From contig JACFNC010000001.1 of the NCBI GenBank assembly GCA_019455065.1, positions 248,001-312,000 on the forward strand: a DNA stretch of 64,000 bases, in the 5' to 3' direction. The notes beneath the pieces are model-generated. The model was not told the origin of the DNA and did not search any database. It saw nothing but the letters and a program-made list of their open reading frames with translations. Shown here in pieces: positions 9,243 to 16,772 of this stretch. The translations under genes and the position numbers were made by a program. How positions within the stretch are numbered: position 1 is the first letter of the stretch; every line of letters starts with the position of its first letter. The stretch comes from Rhodospirillales bacterium (lineage in GTDB: Bacteria > Pseudomonadota > Alphaproteobacteria > Rhodospirillales > Magnetospirillaceae).

Positions 9243-10078
9243 CGTTGCCAAGCCAGGTGGCGAAAGGCCACCCACAGGGATTCGCCGATACCGGGGCGGG
9301 TGGGCTGCCGCTGCCGCCATCCCCGGCGCCTCAAGCGATCCAGAAGGCGCCGATAGATGGTCATCATGATTAGCGCTGGGCGCAGCCGGCCGGCATCGGC
9401 TGGGGAAACGGCCAGGCCCGCCGCTTCGAATCGTTCTTCCGCCCAGGCGGCGAGGCGCTCGCAGGCCGAGGGGAAGGCGGGATGATTGACCACTGTGAGC
9501 GGGTCGCGGGCGGCAATTCCCGCCTCGTCCAGCAACTCGTGCGGAACGTAAAGTCGCCCCAGGCCCGCGTCCTCGTCCAGATCGCGCAGGATGTTCGTGA
9601 GTTGAAGCGCCTCGCCAAGGGTGAGGGCGAATGCTCGTGAGCCGGGGCTGTCGCATCCGAATACCGGAACCGAGAGCAGCCCGACGGCGCCGGCGACGCG
9701 TCTACAGTAGAGGCGCAAGAGGTCCGCTTTCGGCGCCCGCATCTCCCCTCGAACGTCCATCTCCATTCCCGAGATGATTTCATCGAACTCGCGGTAGTCG
9801 AGGTGGAAACACTCGATAGCCTCGTGAAGCGCCAAACCGAGTGGCCCGGCGGCCCTTCCTGCACGAATGGCCTGAAGGCGGTCTCGCCAGTCGTTCAAGG
9901 CGGACAGCTTTTCGGCTGTCGCGGCCGGCCCATCGGCGATGTCATCGAGTTCGCGGCAAAAGGCATAGATCGCGAACATGGCTTGCCGACGCTGGCGCGG
10001 AAGAAGGCGCATGGCCCAATAAAACGAGCTGCCCGAAGCTCGGACGAAGCGTGCGATGCGCCGGCTGTAGCTGGTCAT
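9239..10078 (-). CDS. hpnD: HpnD, presqualene diphosphate synthase
   Basis: A 279-residue trans-isoprenyl diphosphate synthase of the squalene/phytoene synthase family. Both aspartate-rich motifs that bind Mg-diphosphate are intact: CRELDDIADG near residue 43 and ILRDLDEDAGLGRLYVP near residue 165. It condenses two farnesyl diphosphates to presqualene diphosphate. The ATG at 10078 overlaps the hpnC stop as ATGA, which fixes the start. It is followed by hpnE with a further 4-nt overlap. Confidence 0.95.
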   Translation of the reverse strand: MTSYSRRIARFVRASGSSFYWAMRLLPRQRRQAMFAIYAFCRELDDIADGPAATAEKLSALNDWRDRLQAIRAGRAAGPLGLALHEAIECFHLDYREFDEIISGMEMDVRGEMRAPKADLLRLYCRRVAGAVGLLSVPVFGCDSPGSRAFALTLGEALQLTNILRDLDEDAGLGRLYVPHELLDEAGIAARDPLTVVNHPAFPSACERLAAWAEERFEAAGLAVSPADAGRLRPALIMMTIYRRLLDRLRRRGWRQRQPTRPGIGESLWVAFRHLAWQR

Positions 10079-10941
10079 CGGCGCACCACCGCCCGCCACA
10101 ACCCGGCGCTCACGGAAAAGGCGTAGTCGAACGGCGTCGGCGCGACGCGCCGGCTCAAGGGATCGGAGGACCGCAAGCGTCGTTCGAGCCGGTTCGCCAG
10201 TTCGATGATCACCGCGGCCTCAGCCCGCAGCCGTCCATTCCTGAGATTACGCGGCAGATCCCCTGCGGTTGCGAGGAGGTCGCGCGCGCCCCCAAGGACC
10301 CGATCGATACATGCCCTCAAGGGGGCCGTGCAAACCGATCGGCCGAGGACTTCGGGTTCGACCCCGACTTGTCGCATCCATTCGCGGGGCAGATAGACGC
10401 GCCCGAGACGCCGGTAGTCGGTACGCGCATCTTGCACGTGGTTCAGTATTTGAACCGCGGAGCACAAGGCGTCGGCTGCGGGGACGGAGGCCGGGCCTTC
10501 GCCGTGCAGCGCAAGCAGAAAGCGCCCGACCGGCACCGCGGACTGGCGGCAATAGGCGAGAAGGTCCGTCCAGTCCGCGCATTCGCCTCCCTTCGCATCC
10601 CAGCGAAAGGCGGCCAGCAGGTCGCGGGCCGGGCGATCGTCGATCCCGGTCGCGTGCAGGCTTTCTCGTAACCGCAGCGCCGGCCGCGTCTCCTCATCGG
10701 TGGCGGCGCCGCCGTCCAAAACGGTCTCCAGGGCATTGAGGCGGCGCAATTTGACGTCCCGGTCCATGTCGGGATCATCCGCAATGTCGTCGGCATGTCT
10801 TGCGAACAGATAAAAGGCGGCGACATGCGGCCGCATGTCCGGTGCAAGCAGCAGGGACCCGAACGGAAAATCCTCGTCGCGCCGGCTCTTGCCGAGGACG
10901 GGCGGGTGGGCGATCGCGGCGGGGGAGGTCAAGTGCGCCAT
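10075..10941 (-). CDS. hpnC: HpnC, hydroxysqualene synthase
   Basis: A 288-residue squalene/phytoene synthase homologue, first gene of hpnC-hpnD-hpnE. The first aspartate motif is ARHADDIADD and the second is the HpnC-type NHVQDARTDYRRLGRVYLP. In the HpnCDE pathway it converts presqualene diphosphate to hydroxysqualene. The ATG at 10941 (MAHLTSPAAI) is preferred over an in-frame start at 11001, because the extra 20 residues are not family-like and would run over a candidate promoter. No strong ribosome binding site is visible. Squalene-hopene cyclase is not in the window. Confidence 0.93.
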   Translation of the reverse strand: MAHLTSPAAIAHPPVLGKSRRDEDFPFGSLLLAPDMRPHVAAFYLFARHADDIADDPDMDRDVKLRRLNALETVLDGGAATDEETRPALRLRESLHATGIDDRPARDLLAAFRWDAKGGECADWTDLLAYCRQSAVPVGRFLLALHGEGPASVPAADALCSAVQILNHVQDARTDYRRLGRVYLPREWMRQVGVEPEVLGRSVCTAPLRACIDRVLGGARDLLATAGDLPRNLRNGRLRAEAAVIIELANRLERRLRSSDPLSRRVAPTPFDYAFSVSAGLWRAVVRR

Positions 10942-10967
10942 CGACGGAAGCTGCTTGGACGACCTAT

Positions 10968-10995
10968 ATAATAGGCCCCCCTTCGCGATCGTCAC
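10968..10995 (-). promoter_or_regulatory. Candidate hpnC promoter within a divergent, AT-rich inverted repeat
   Basis: On the minus strand GTGACG (10995-10990) and TATTAT (10973-10968) are 16 nt apart, resembling a sigma-70 promoter about 27 nt upstream of the hpnC ATG. On the plus strand the same patch contains a perfect TATAAT (10967-10972), 38 nt before the divergent gene at 11011, but no convincing -35 box. The core is an inverted repeat, CCTAT-ATA-ATAGG (10963-10975), unusually AT-rich for this window. Assignment is by eye only. Confidence 0.4.
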
Positions 10996-11010
10996 CATCA
11001 AAGGACTCGG

Positions 11011-11856
11011 ATGGCTTCGGCCGGACAGCTCTCATCAGCCGCGCGCGCGGTCCGGCAGTACGACCGCGACCGCTTCGTGACGGCTTTGTTTGCCCCTTCG
11101 GAGCGGCGAGAGGCGCTGTTCGCGCTCTATGCGTTCAACCTGGAGATCGCGCAGATCAGGGAGAAACTCTCGGAGCCGGGAATCGGGCTGATCCGTCTGC
11201 AGTGGTGGCGGGACCAGGTGGCCGCCATCTATGGCGATCTTGCGGTGGCCGGGCATCCCATCCTTGCCGACCTCGCGGAAGCGATCCGGCGGTTCGACCT
11301 CGATCGCGGCCTTTTTGACCGCCTGATCGACACACGCGAATCCGACTTGGCCGACGCCCCACCGACCGACCTGGGGGAACTCGAGGATTATGCCGCGGGG
11401 ACGTCCTCGACGCTGGCGATTCTGGCCGTTCAGGTTCTTGCCAGCCGGGGGGAGGGGGCTGCGACGGCCGCGCATCACGTCGGGGTGGCCTGGGCGCTGA
11501 CCGGGCTGCTGCGCGCGGTGCCGTTCCATGCCCGCCAGGGGCGGGTCTATCTCCCTCGCACGCTGCTGGCCGAGCATTCCATGACCCCGGAAGACATCTT
11601 GCAGGGGCCACCGAAGAACCTTCCGGCGGTCAGCATGGCCATTGCCGACCGAGCGATCGAGCATATTGCTGCGGCGCGCCGCGTGCGGGCCGCCGTACCG
11701 CGCCAAGCCTTGCCGGCGCTATTGCCCGCGCGGTTGGCCGAAGGTTATCTGGCGGCGCTGAGGCGTCGGGGTTACGACGTCTTCGATACGCGCTGGGCGA
11801 TGTGCAATTCGCGGCCCGCGAGCTTGCTGGTGGCTGTGTTACGTGGTCGTTATTGA
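11011..11856 (+). CDS. Squalene/phytoene synthase-fold protein, NDUFAF6-like (probably non-catalytic)
   Basis: 281 residues of the squalene/phytoene synthase fold (LFALYAFNLEIAQIRE, IGLIRLQWWRDQVAAIYG, HARQGRVYLP), but both Mg-binding aspartate motifs are lost: the first reads NLEIAQI and the second LLRAVPFHARQGR. That pattern matches the mitochondrial complex I assembly factor NDUFAF6 and its alphaproteobacterial homologues rather than a working prenyl synthase. The start is supported by AAGGA 5 nt upstream. It is divergent from hpnC, which encodes a catalytic member of the same fold, and is followed by an exported hydrolase. A role in respiratory complex assembly is inferred from the family only. 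Confidence 0.8.
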   Translation: MASAGQLSSAARAVRQYDRDRFVTALFAPSERREALFALYAFNLEIAQIREKLSEPGIGLIRLQWWRDQVAAIYGDLAVAGHPILADLAEAIRRFDLDRGLFDRLIDTRESDLADAPPTDLGELEDYAAGTSSTLAILAVQVLASRGEGAATAAHHVGVAWALTGLLRAVPFHARQGRVYLPRTLLAEHSMTPEDILQGPPKNLPAVSMAIADRAIEHIAAARRVRAAVPRQALPALLPARLAEGYLAALRRRGYDVFDTRWAMCNSRPASLLVAVLRGRY

Positions 11857-11911
11857 CTTGGCGCTGTTGGGGATGCTTTCTGGCGGCCGGGAACAGGAAG
11901 GGAACTCGAGC

Positions 11912-12832
11912 ATGAGGTTGAGGAAACTTGCGGTGATGGCTGTCCTTTCGATGGCCATGGCGGTCGTCGGGCAAGCCCGGGCGGAGGAGGTGTCCCACGT
12001 GTATCAGGGGCGCACCCTGGTAGCGGAACTGACATTGGCCGAGGGCAAGGTTCTCCAGGACGGCGTCATTCTGATGGTGCACGGAACCCTGGCGCACAAG
12101 GACATGGAAATCATGAAATCCTTGCGCGAGGCGCTCGGGGATCGCGGCCACAGCACCCTGGCGATCAATCTCAGCCTCGGCCTCAGCAACCGGCATGGCA
12201 TGTACGACTGTGCCACGCCACATCGCCACAAACATACCGAGGCGCTAACCGATATCGGCGCATGGCTGACGTGGTTGCACGAACAAAAGGTCGACTCCGT
12301 GACGCTCATGGGGCACTCGCGGGGCGGCAATCAGGTGGCTTGGTATGCCTTCGAGAAGGACGCGCCTCTGGTGAAGTCGTTGGTGCTCCTGGCGCCGATG
12401 ACCTGGACGCCGGGGCGCGACGCCAAGGCCTACAAGGAGCGGTACGGGGTTGACCTGAAAACCGTGATGCGACCCGCGGAACGGCTGGTCGGCGTCGGCC
12501 GAGGCCATGAGATGCTCGAGGGCATCGACTTTCTCAATTGCCCAAAGGCGACCGTCGCGGCCGGCGCCTTGGTGGACTATTACATCGTCGACCAGCGGCG
12601 GGACACGCCAGCGCTGCTGGGCGGAATCTACCGCCCGATCCTGGTGATCGCCGGTTCGAATGACACGGTGTTTCCTGATCTCCCCGAAAAGGTCGCGGCG
12701 CGCGAGCACAAGCACGTCACCCTGCGGGTGATCGAGGGCGCCGACCACTTCTTTCAGGATCTCTTCGTCGAAGACGTTGCGGACGCGGTGGTCGAGTTTC
12801 TCGCCAAGACGGCGAAGGCAGCGGCGAAATAG
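11912..12832 (+). CDS. Exported alpha/beta hydrolase
   Basis: 306 residues with a Sec signal peptide (MRLRKLAVMAVLSMAMAVVG, cleavage likely after AQARA-type sequence near residue 24). The alpha/beta hydrolase core shows the oxyanion region LMVHGTL, nucleophile elbow MGHSRGGN with Ser136, the acid in GSNDTVFPD and the catalytic His in GADHFFQD. The ATG at 11912 is chosen because AGGAAGGGA lies 8 nt upstream and places the signal peptide at the N-terminus. The substrate cannot be told. It ends exactly where trmFO ends on the other strand, with no gap. Confidence 0.85.
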   Translation: MRLRKLAVMAVLSMAMAVVGQARAEEVSHVYQGRTLVAELTLAEGKVLQDGVILMVHGTLAHKDMEIMKSLREALGDRGHSTLAINLSLGLSNRHGMYDCATPHRHKHTEALTDIGAWLTWLHEQKVDSVTLMGHSRGGNQVAWYAFEKDAPLVKSLVLLAPMTWTPGRDAKAYKERYGVDLKTVMRPAERLVGVGRGHEMLEGIDFLNCPKATVAAGALVDYYIVDQRRDTPALLGGIYRPILVIAGSNDTVFPDLPEKVAAREHKHVTLRVIEGADHFFQDLFVEDVADAVVEFLAKTAKAAAK

Positions 12833-14170
12833 TCAGGCGGCCGCCTCCAGCCAGCCGTTGAGGTCCGCAAGCGCTCGTGCGGTATAAAGGCGCTTGCGCT
12901 CGCGGCCCTTGACCCGTCGCCCCGCCTCATCCCGCTCGGGGGGCGGCGGGAAAAGCCCGAAATTGATGTTCATCGGTTGGTAGGTTTCCGCATCGCCGCC
13001 ACCAGTCACGTGATTGAGCAAGGCGCCGAGCGCGGTGGTCGGGGGCGGTGGAACGGCGGGCCGGGAAGCCCGCTCGGACGCGGCGAACCGGCCGGCCAAC
13101 AAGCCGATCGCGGCGCTTTCGACATACCCTTCGCATCCCGTGATCTGGCCGGCGAAGCGCAGGCGCGGCAGGACCTTCAGGCGCAACGCAGCGTCGAGAA
13201 GCCGCGGGCCGTTCAAGAAGGTATTCCGGTGGATGCCGCCGAGCCGTGCGAACTCGGCCTGCTCGAGTCCTGGAATGGTGCGAAAGACTCGTACCTGTTC
13301 GGCATGCTTCAGCTTGGTCTGGAATCCGACCATGTTGTAAAGCGTTCCCAAGGCGTTGTCCTGACGCAACTGAACGACCGCGAATGGGCGTTCGCCGTGA
13401 GGATTTGTCAGGCCCACGGGTTTCATGGGACCGAAGGCGAGGGTGTCGCGGCCGCGCTCGGCCATCACCTCGATCGGCAGGCACCCCTCGAAATACGGGG
13501 TCTGACGCTCCCACTCGTGAAACTCCGTCTTGTCGGCGGCCAGAAGAGCGTCGATGAAGCCATGATACTGATCCCGGCTGAGCGGGCAGTTGATGTAGTC
13601 GGCTCCTTCGCCCTTGTCGTAGCGCGACTGGAACCAGGCCTTGCCGAGATCGATGCTGTCCCTGTAGACGATGGGCGCGATGGCATCGAAGAAGGCCAGC
13701 GAATCCTCGCCCGTGAGCCGGCGTATGGCGTGGGCCAGGGGCTCCGACGTCAGCGGGCCGGTTGCCACGATCACGGAACCCCAGTCGTCCGGCGGCAGGC
13801 CGGCAACCTCCTCCCGAAGTATCGTTATCAGGGGATGGGCCTCTAGCGCCGCCCGGACGGCGGCCGAAAAGGCGATGCGGCCGACGGCAAGAGCGCCCCC
13901 GGCCGGAACCCGATGAGCGTCGGCGCAACGCATGATGAGCGAGCCGCAGCGGCGCATCTCCTCGTGGAGCAGACCCACCGCATTGTAGTCGGCGTCGTCG
14001 GATCGTAAGGAGTTGGAGCACACGAGTTCCGCCAAGCCGTCGGTTGAATGTGCTCCGGTCATCCTGAGGGGACGCATCTCGTGAATGACCGCGGGAATGC
14101 CGGTTTCCGCCGCCTGCCACGCCGCTTCGCAGCCGGCGAGGCCGCCGCCGATGATGTGAATCGCCGTCAT
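12833..14170 (-). CDS. trmFO: TrmFO, folate/FAD-dependent tRNA uracil-54 methyltransferase
   Basis: 445 residues. The N-terminal FAD motif [16 protein letters not shown] is followed by the family signatures [25 protein letters not shown] and, near the middle, [13 protein letters not shown] and [17 protein letters not shown]. TrmFO makes ribothymidine 54 in tRNA using methylene-tetrahydrofolate as carbon donor, and replaces TrmA in many Alphaproteobacteria and Firmicutes. The C-terminal end has the usual [12 protein letters not shown]. The length is typical. It is convergent with the hydrolase gene, with zero spacing. Confidence 0.96.
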   Translation of the reverse strand: MTAIHIIGGGLAGCEAAWQAAETGIPAVIHEMRPLRMTGAHSTDGLAELVCSNSLRSDDADYNAVGLLHEEMRRCGSLIMRCADAHRVPAGGALAVGRIAFSAAVRAALEAHPLITILREEVAGLPPDDWGSVIVATGPLTSEPLAHAIRRLTGEDSLAFFDAIAPIVYRDSIDLGKAWFQSRYDKGEGADYINCPLSRDQYHGFIDALLAADKTEFHEWERQTPYFEGCLPIEVMAERGRDTLAFGPMKPVGLTNPHGERPFAVVQLRQDNALGTLYNMVGFQTKLKHAEQVRVFRTIPGLEQAEFARLGGIHRNTFLNGPRLLDAALRLKVLPRLRFAGQITGCEGYVESAAIGLLAGRFAASERASRPAVPPPPTTALGALLNHVTGGGDAETYQPMNINFGLFPPPPERDEAGRRVKGRERKRLYTARALADLNGWLEAAA

Positions 14171-14255
14171 GATCCTGACTTAAGGCTAATTTCCTGGTAC
14201 GCAAAGACGAACAGACACGCTTGTATCCGCCCCCGGGGGGATATTATCACGCTCC

Positions 14256-16301
14256 ATGCGTGTTTCCATTCGTACCAAGCTCCTGATCTTGCTGATGGGC
14301 ATCGGTCTTGCGCCGGTCGCCATCTATGCCTGGTTCGATGTTTCGGCCGCGCGGCGGCTTGGCGCCGATCTGGCGGAACAGGCGCGCTGGTCGCTCGATG
14401 AGGCGGCCCGCGAGAAACTGTTGCTTTCGGTCCAGGATGCGGCAGAAGACTTTCGTCGGCGCCATCTGCTCCTGGAGACGCAGGTGAAGTTGCAGGCCCG
14501 GCAGGTGGAGCGCGCCCTTGCTTCCCCGGCCCCCATCGGGACCCAGGTTTGGGTGCCCAACGGAGCGGGCGAGCCGGCGTTCCTCTCGCCGTCGGCGAGG
14601 CATGGGGGCGTGGCCGTCTCCTTCGATCGTGTCGCGACCGCACTGGGCACCGACGCCAGCATGGCGGCTGTCGGTGCCCTTCCGCGGTTGCAGCGTGTCG
14701 CACCCTCCCTTCGCGGGCTCCACGATGACGGCATTGAAGGTACCCTCTGGCACCACGTCGTCCTGCGAAACGGCGCACGCGCAATCTTTCCGGGGCGGGC
14801 CGGTGCGCTTTCTTCCGACGTTGCGAACCTGCCCTGGTACCGGGCAACGCTTGGTGGCCAGGCGATCACGTCGAGCCGATCCGTTGATCCGGCGACCGGG
14901 CTGCCCACCCTGATCGTAGCGACACAGATTTTGCAGGGCGATAATGCCACTGTGGTCGGCGCGACCGCCATCGAGGTATCCCTTCCCCAAGCGCTGGAGG
15001 CTGTCGCAGGCGGGACAAAGCCTGAGCGCGCGCTCCTTGTTTCCGCCGGGCCGTCGTTCCTGCGCATCGTGGCCGAGCGGAGCGGCGCGCGCACCCATGC
15101 GAGCGGTCTGATCCTGCCCTCGGACGCCGTGCCTGAACTGAAAGAACTCGTCGCCGATGTTCGGGACGGGCGACCGGCGATCCGCCGCATGATGTTCGAC
15201 GGGGAAGATTCTCTGGTCGCGAGTGATGCGATCGGGGTCTTCGATATCCATCTGGTATATGCGGTCCCCTATCGGGATGTAGCGGCTGCGGCGGAAGCTG
15301 CCCAAGCCTCCGTGGCCGATCGGTTGTCGGGCCAGCGCGTGGCCGTGCTCTGGGGGCTGTTGGGTCTGGCGGCGGCCTTGGTGGGGGTGGCGCTGGCGGT
15401 TTCGCGGGCGGTGACCCGTCCGGTGGGCCAGCTCGCCTCGTCGGCGCGGCAATTGGCGGCGGGTGATTTCTCCGCTCGCACCAGTTTGCGGTCCGGCGAC
15501 GAACTGCAGGAATTGGGAGAATTGTTCAATGGCATGGTCCCGCGGCTGCGAGAGAGCATTCGCATGAGGGAATCCTTGGGGCTCGCCATGGAGGTCCAGC
15601 GCGACCTGTTGCCGCAGCGACCGCCGGACGTGCCCGGCTTCGACATCGCCGGGCTGTCGATCTACTGCGACGAGACGGGCGGCGACTATTATGATTTCCT
15701 GAGGCTGCCGCAGTACGGTCCCGGCGAAGTGGCCGTGGTCGTGGGCGACGTGGCCGGGCATGGGATACCTGCGGCGCTGCTGATGACGACGGCCCGGGCG
15801 CTGCTACGCAGCCAGTCGCCGGAGTGCGGCAATCTGGCGCAGGTTATGGGGTATGTGAACCGGCATCTCGTAGAGGACAGTCGGGCAGGGCGGTTCATGA
15901 CCATGTTCCTGGCGCTGCTCGATTCGCAGCGGCGGGAGGTCCATTGGGTGAGTGCCGGCCATGACCCGGCCATCATCTACGAGCCGGAAGAAGGCGGGTT
16001 CCGCGACATGCCCGGGGTTGACATCCCGCTGGGCGTCGACGCCGAATGGCGCTACCACGAACTGTTCCACAGCGGCTGGAGCGACGGCACGGTTCTCGTG
16101 ATTGGCACCGACGGGATATGGGAGACGCGGAATAGCGCCGGCGAGATGTTCGGGAAGGATGCCATCCGCAGCCTGATTCGCGCCAATGCCGGGCTGGCGG
16201 CGGCCGATCTGGCACGGGTCATCACCGATGCGCTGGCCGAGTTCCGCGAGGGGCGCGGGCAACGCGACGACGTAACCCTGGTCGTCGTGAAGTCGACCTA
16301 G
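14256..16301 (+). CDS. Membrane-bound HAMP-PP2C (RsbU-type) serine phosphatase
   Basis: 681 residues. A first membrane helix at about residues 8-27 is followed by a ~310-residue extracytoplasmic region, probably a double Cache sensor (LPWYRATLGG and TGLPTLIVATQI are Cache-like). A second helix at about 350-370 leads to a HAMP domain (SRAVTRPVGQLASSARQLAAG) and a PP2C/SpoIIE phosphatase domain with motifs MEVQRDLLPQ, ETGGDYYDF, VGDVAGHGIPAALLM and QRDDVTLVVV. It is expected to sense an external signal and dephosphorylate a STAS protein, plausibly the one at 7599-7949. It opens about 85 nt after trmFO on the opposite strand. Confidence 0.9.
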   Translation: MRVSIRTKLLILLMGIGLAPVAIYAWFDVSAARRLGADLAEQARWSLDEAAREKLLLSVQDAAEDFRRRHLLLETQVKLQARQVERALASPAPIGTQVWVPNGAGEPAFLSPSARHGGVAVSFDRVATALGTDASMAAVGALPRLQRVAPSLRGLHDDGIEGTLWHHVVLRNGARAIFPGRAGALSSDVANLPWYRATLGGQAITSSRSVDPATGLPTLIVATQILQGDNATVVGATAIEVSLPQALEAVAGGTKPERALLVSAGPSFLRIVAERSGARTHASGLILPSDAVPELKELVADVRDGRPAIRRMMFDGEDSLVASDAIGVFDIHLVYAVPYRDVAAAAEAAQASVADRLSGQRVAVLWGLLGLAAALVGVALAVSRAVTRPVGQLASSARQLAAGDFSARTSLRSGDELQELGELFNGMVPRLRESIRMRESLGLAMEVQRDLLPQRPPDVPGFDIAGLSIYCDETGGDYYDFLRLPQYGPGEVAVVVGDVAGHGIPAALLMTTARALLRSQSPECGNLAQVMGYVNRHLVEDSRAGRFMTMFLALLDSQRREVHWVSAGHDPAIIYEPEEGGFRDMPGVDIPLGVDAEWRYHELFHSGWSDGTVLVIGTDGIWETRNSAGEMFGKDAIRSLIRANAGLAAADLARVITDALAEFREGRGQRDDVTLVVVKST

Positions 16302-16367
16302 CGCCCCCGGGTAATTACGGAGTATAAGGTGCGCCCGAAGGCGCCGGCCAGCGACAGGGGAACGAAC

Positions 16368-16766
16368 GTGGCGAACAAGTACTACGTGATCGGCGGGGAA
16401 TACGCCGATACCGACTTCACCACCATCGCCGAGGGCCGTAGCGAGGAGCGCTATGGCCCCTTCGCGACCGAGAAGGAAGCGCATGACTTCTGGCGGGGGA
16501 TCACCGGCCGCACGGTGGACAACGCCATGGTGCGCTACCGCATCCGGCCCGACGAGGAATTGCGCGGCAAAGCCTACTACGTGGTCGGCGGCGAGTATTC
16601 GGACACCACGTTTGGTGAGATCGCCCCGGACAGGACGCTCGAGACCTATGGCCCCTTCACGCGCCGGGAGGCGCGCGACTTCTGGCGCGGCATAACGGGC
16701 CGCACCGTCGATTCCGCGCTCACCCGCTATGACATCCGCACCGAGGAAGAACTCGATCGGCCGTAA
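16368..16766 (+). CDS. Tandem-duplicated DUF4170 protein
   Basis: 132 residues made of two near-identical units. Unit 1 (about 5-66) and unit 2 (about 70-129) share the order YYV-GGEY-DT-F, YGPF, DFWRGITGRTVD and RY-IR--EEL. Single-copy DUF4170 proteins of about 75-80 residues are widespread in Alphaproteobacteria and have no known function. The GTG at 16368 (VANKYYVIGG) is chosen because AGGGGAA lies about 8 nt upstream. It is soluble, with no signal peptide. It follows the phosphatase gene by 66 nt and converges on uvrA, 6 nt apart. Confidence 0.82.
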   Translation: MANKYYVIGGEYADTDFTTIAEGRSEERYGPFATEKEAHDFWRGITGRTVDNAMVRYRIRPDEELRGKAYYVVGGEYSDTTFGEIAPDRTLETYGPFTRREARDFWRGITGRTVDSALTRYDIRTEEELDRP

Positions 16767-16772
16767 CCGCGT

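Noticed and set aside
9243-9656. N-terminal extension of hpnE reaching back into hpnD
   Set aside because: The first 138 codons are Arg/Pro-rich shadow of hpnD; the Rossmann motif begins right after the GTG that overlaps the hpnD stop.
10967-10972. TATAAT on the plus strand as a promoter for the NDUFAF6-like gene
   Set aside because: The hexamer is perfect and well placed, but no -35 element is found at 16-18 nt, so it was not listed as a separate promoter.
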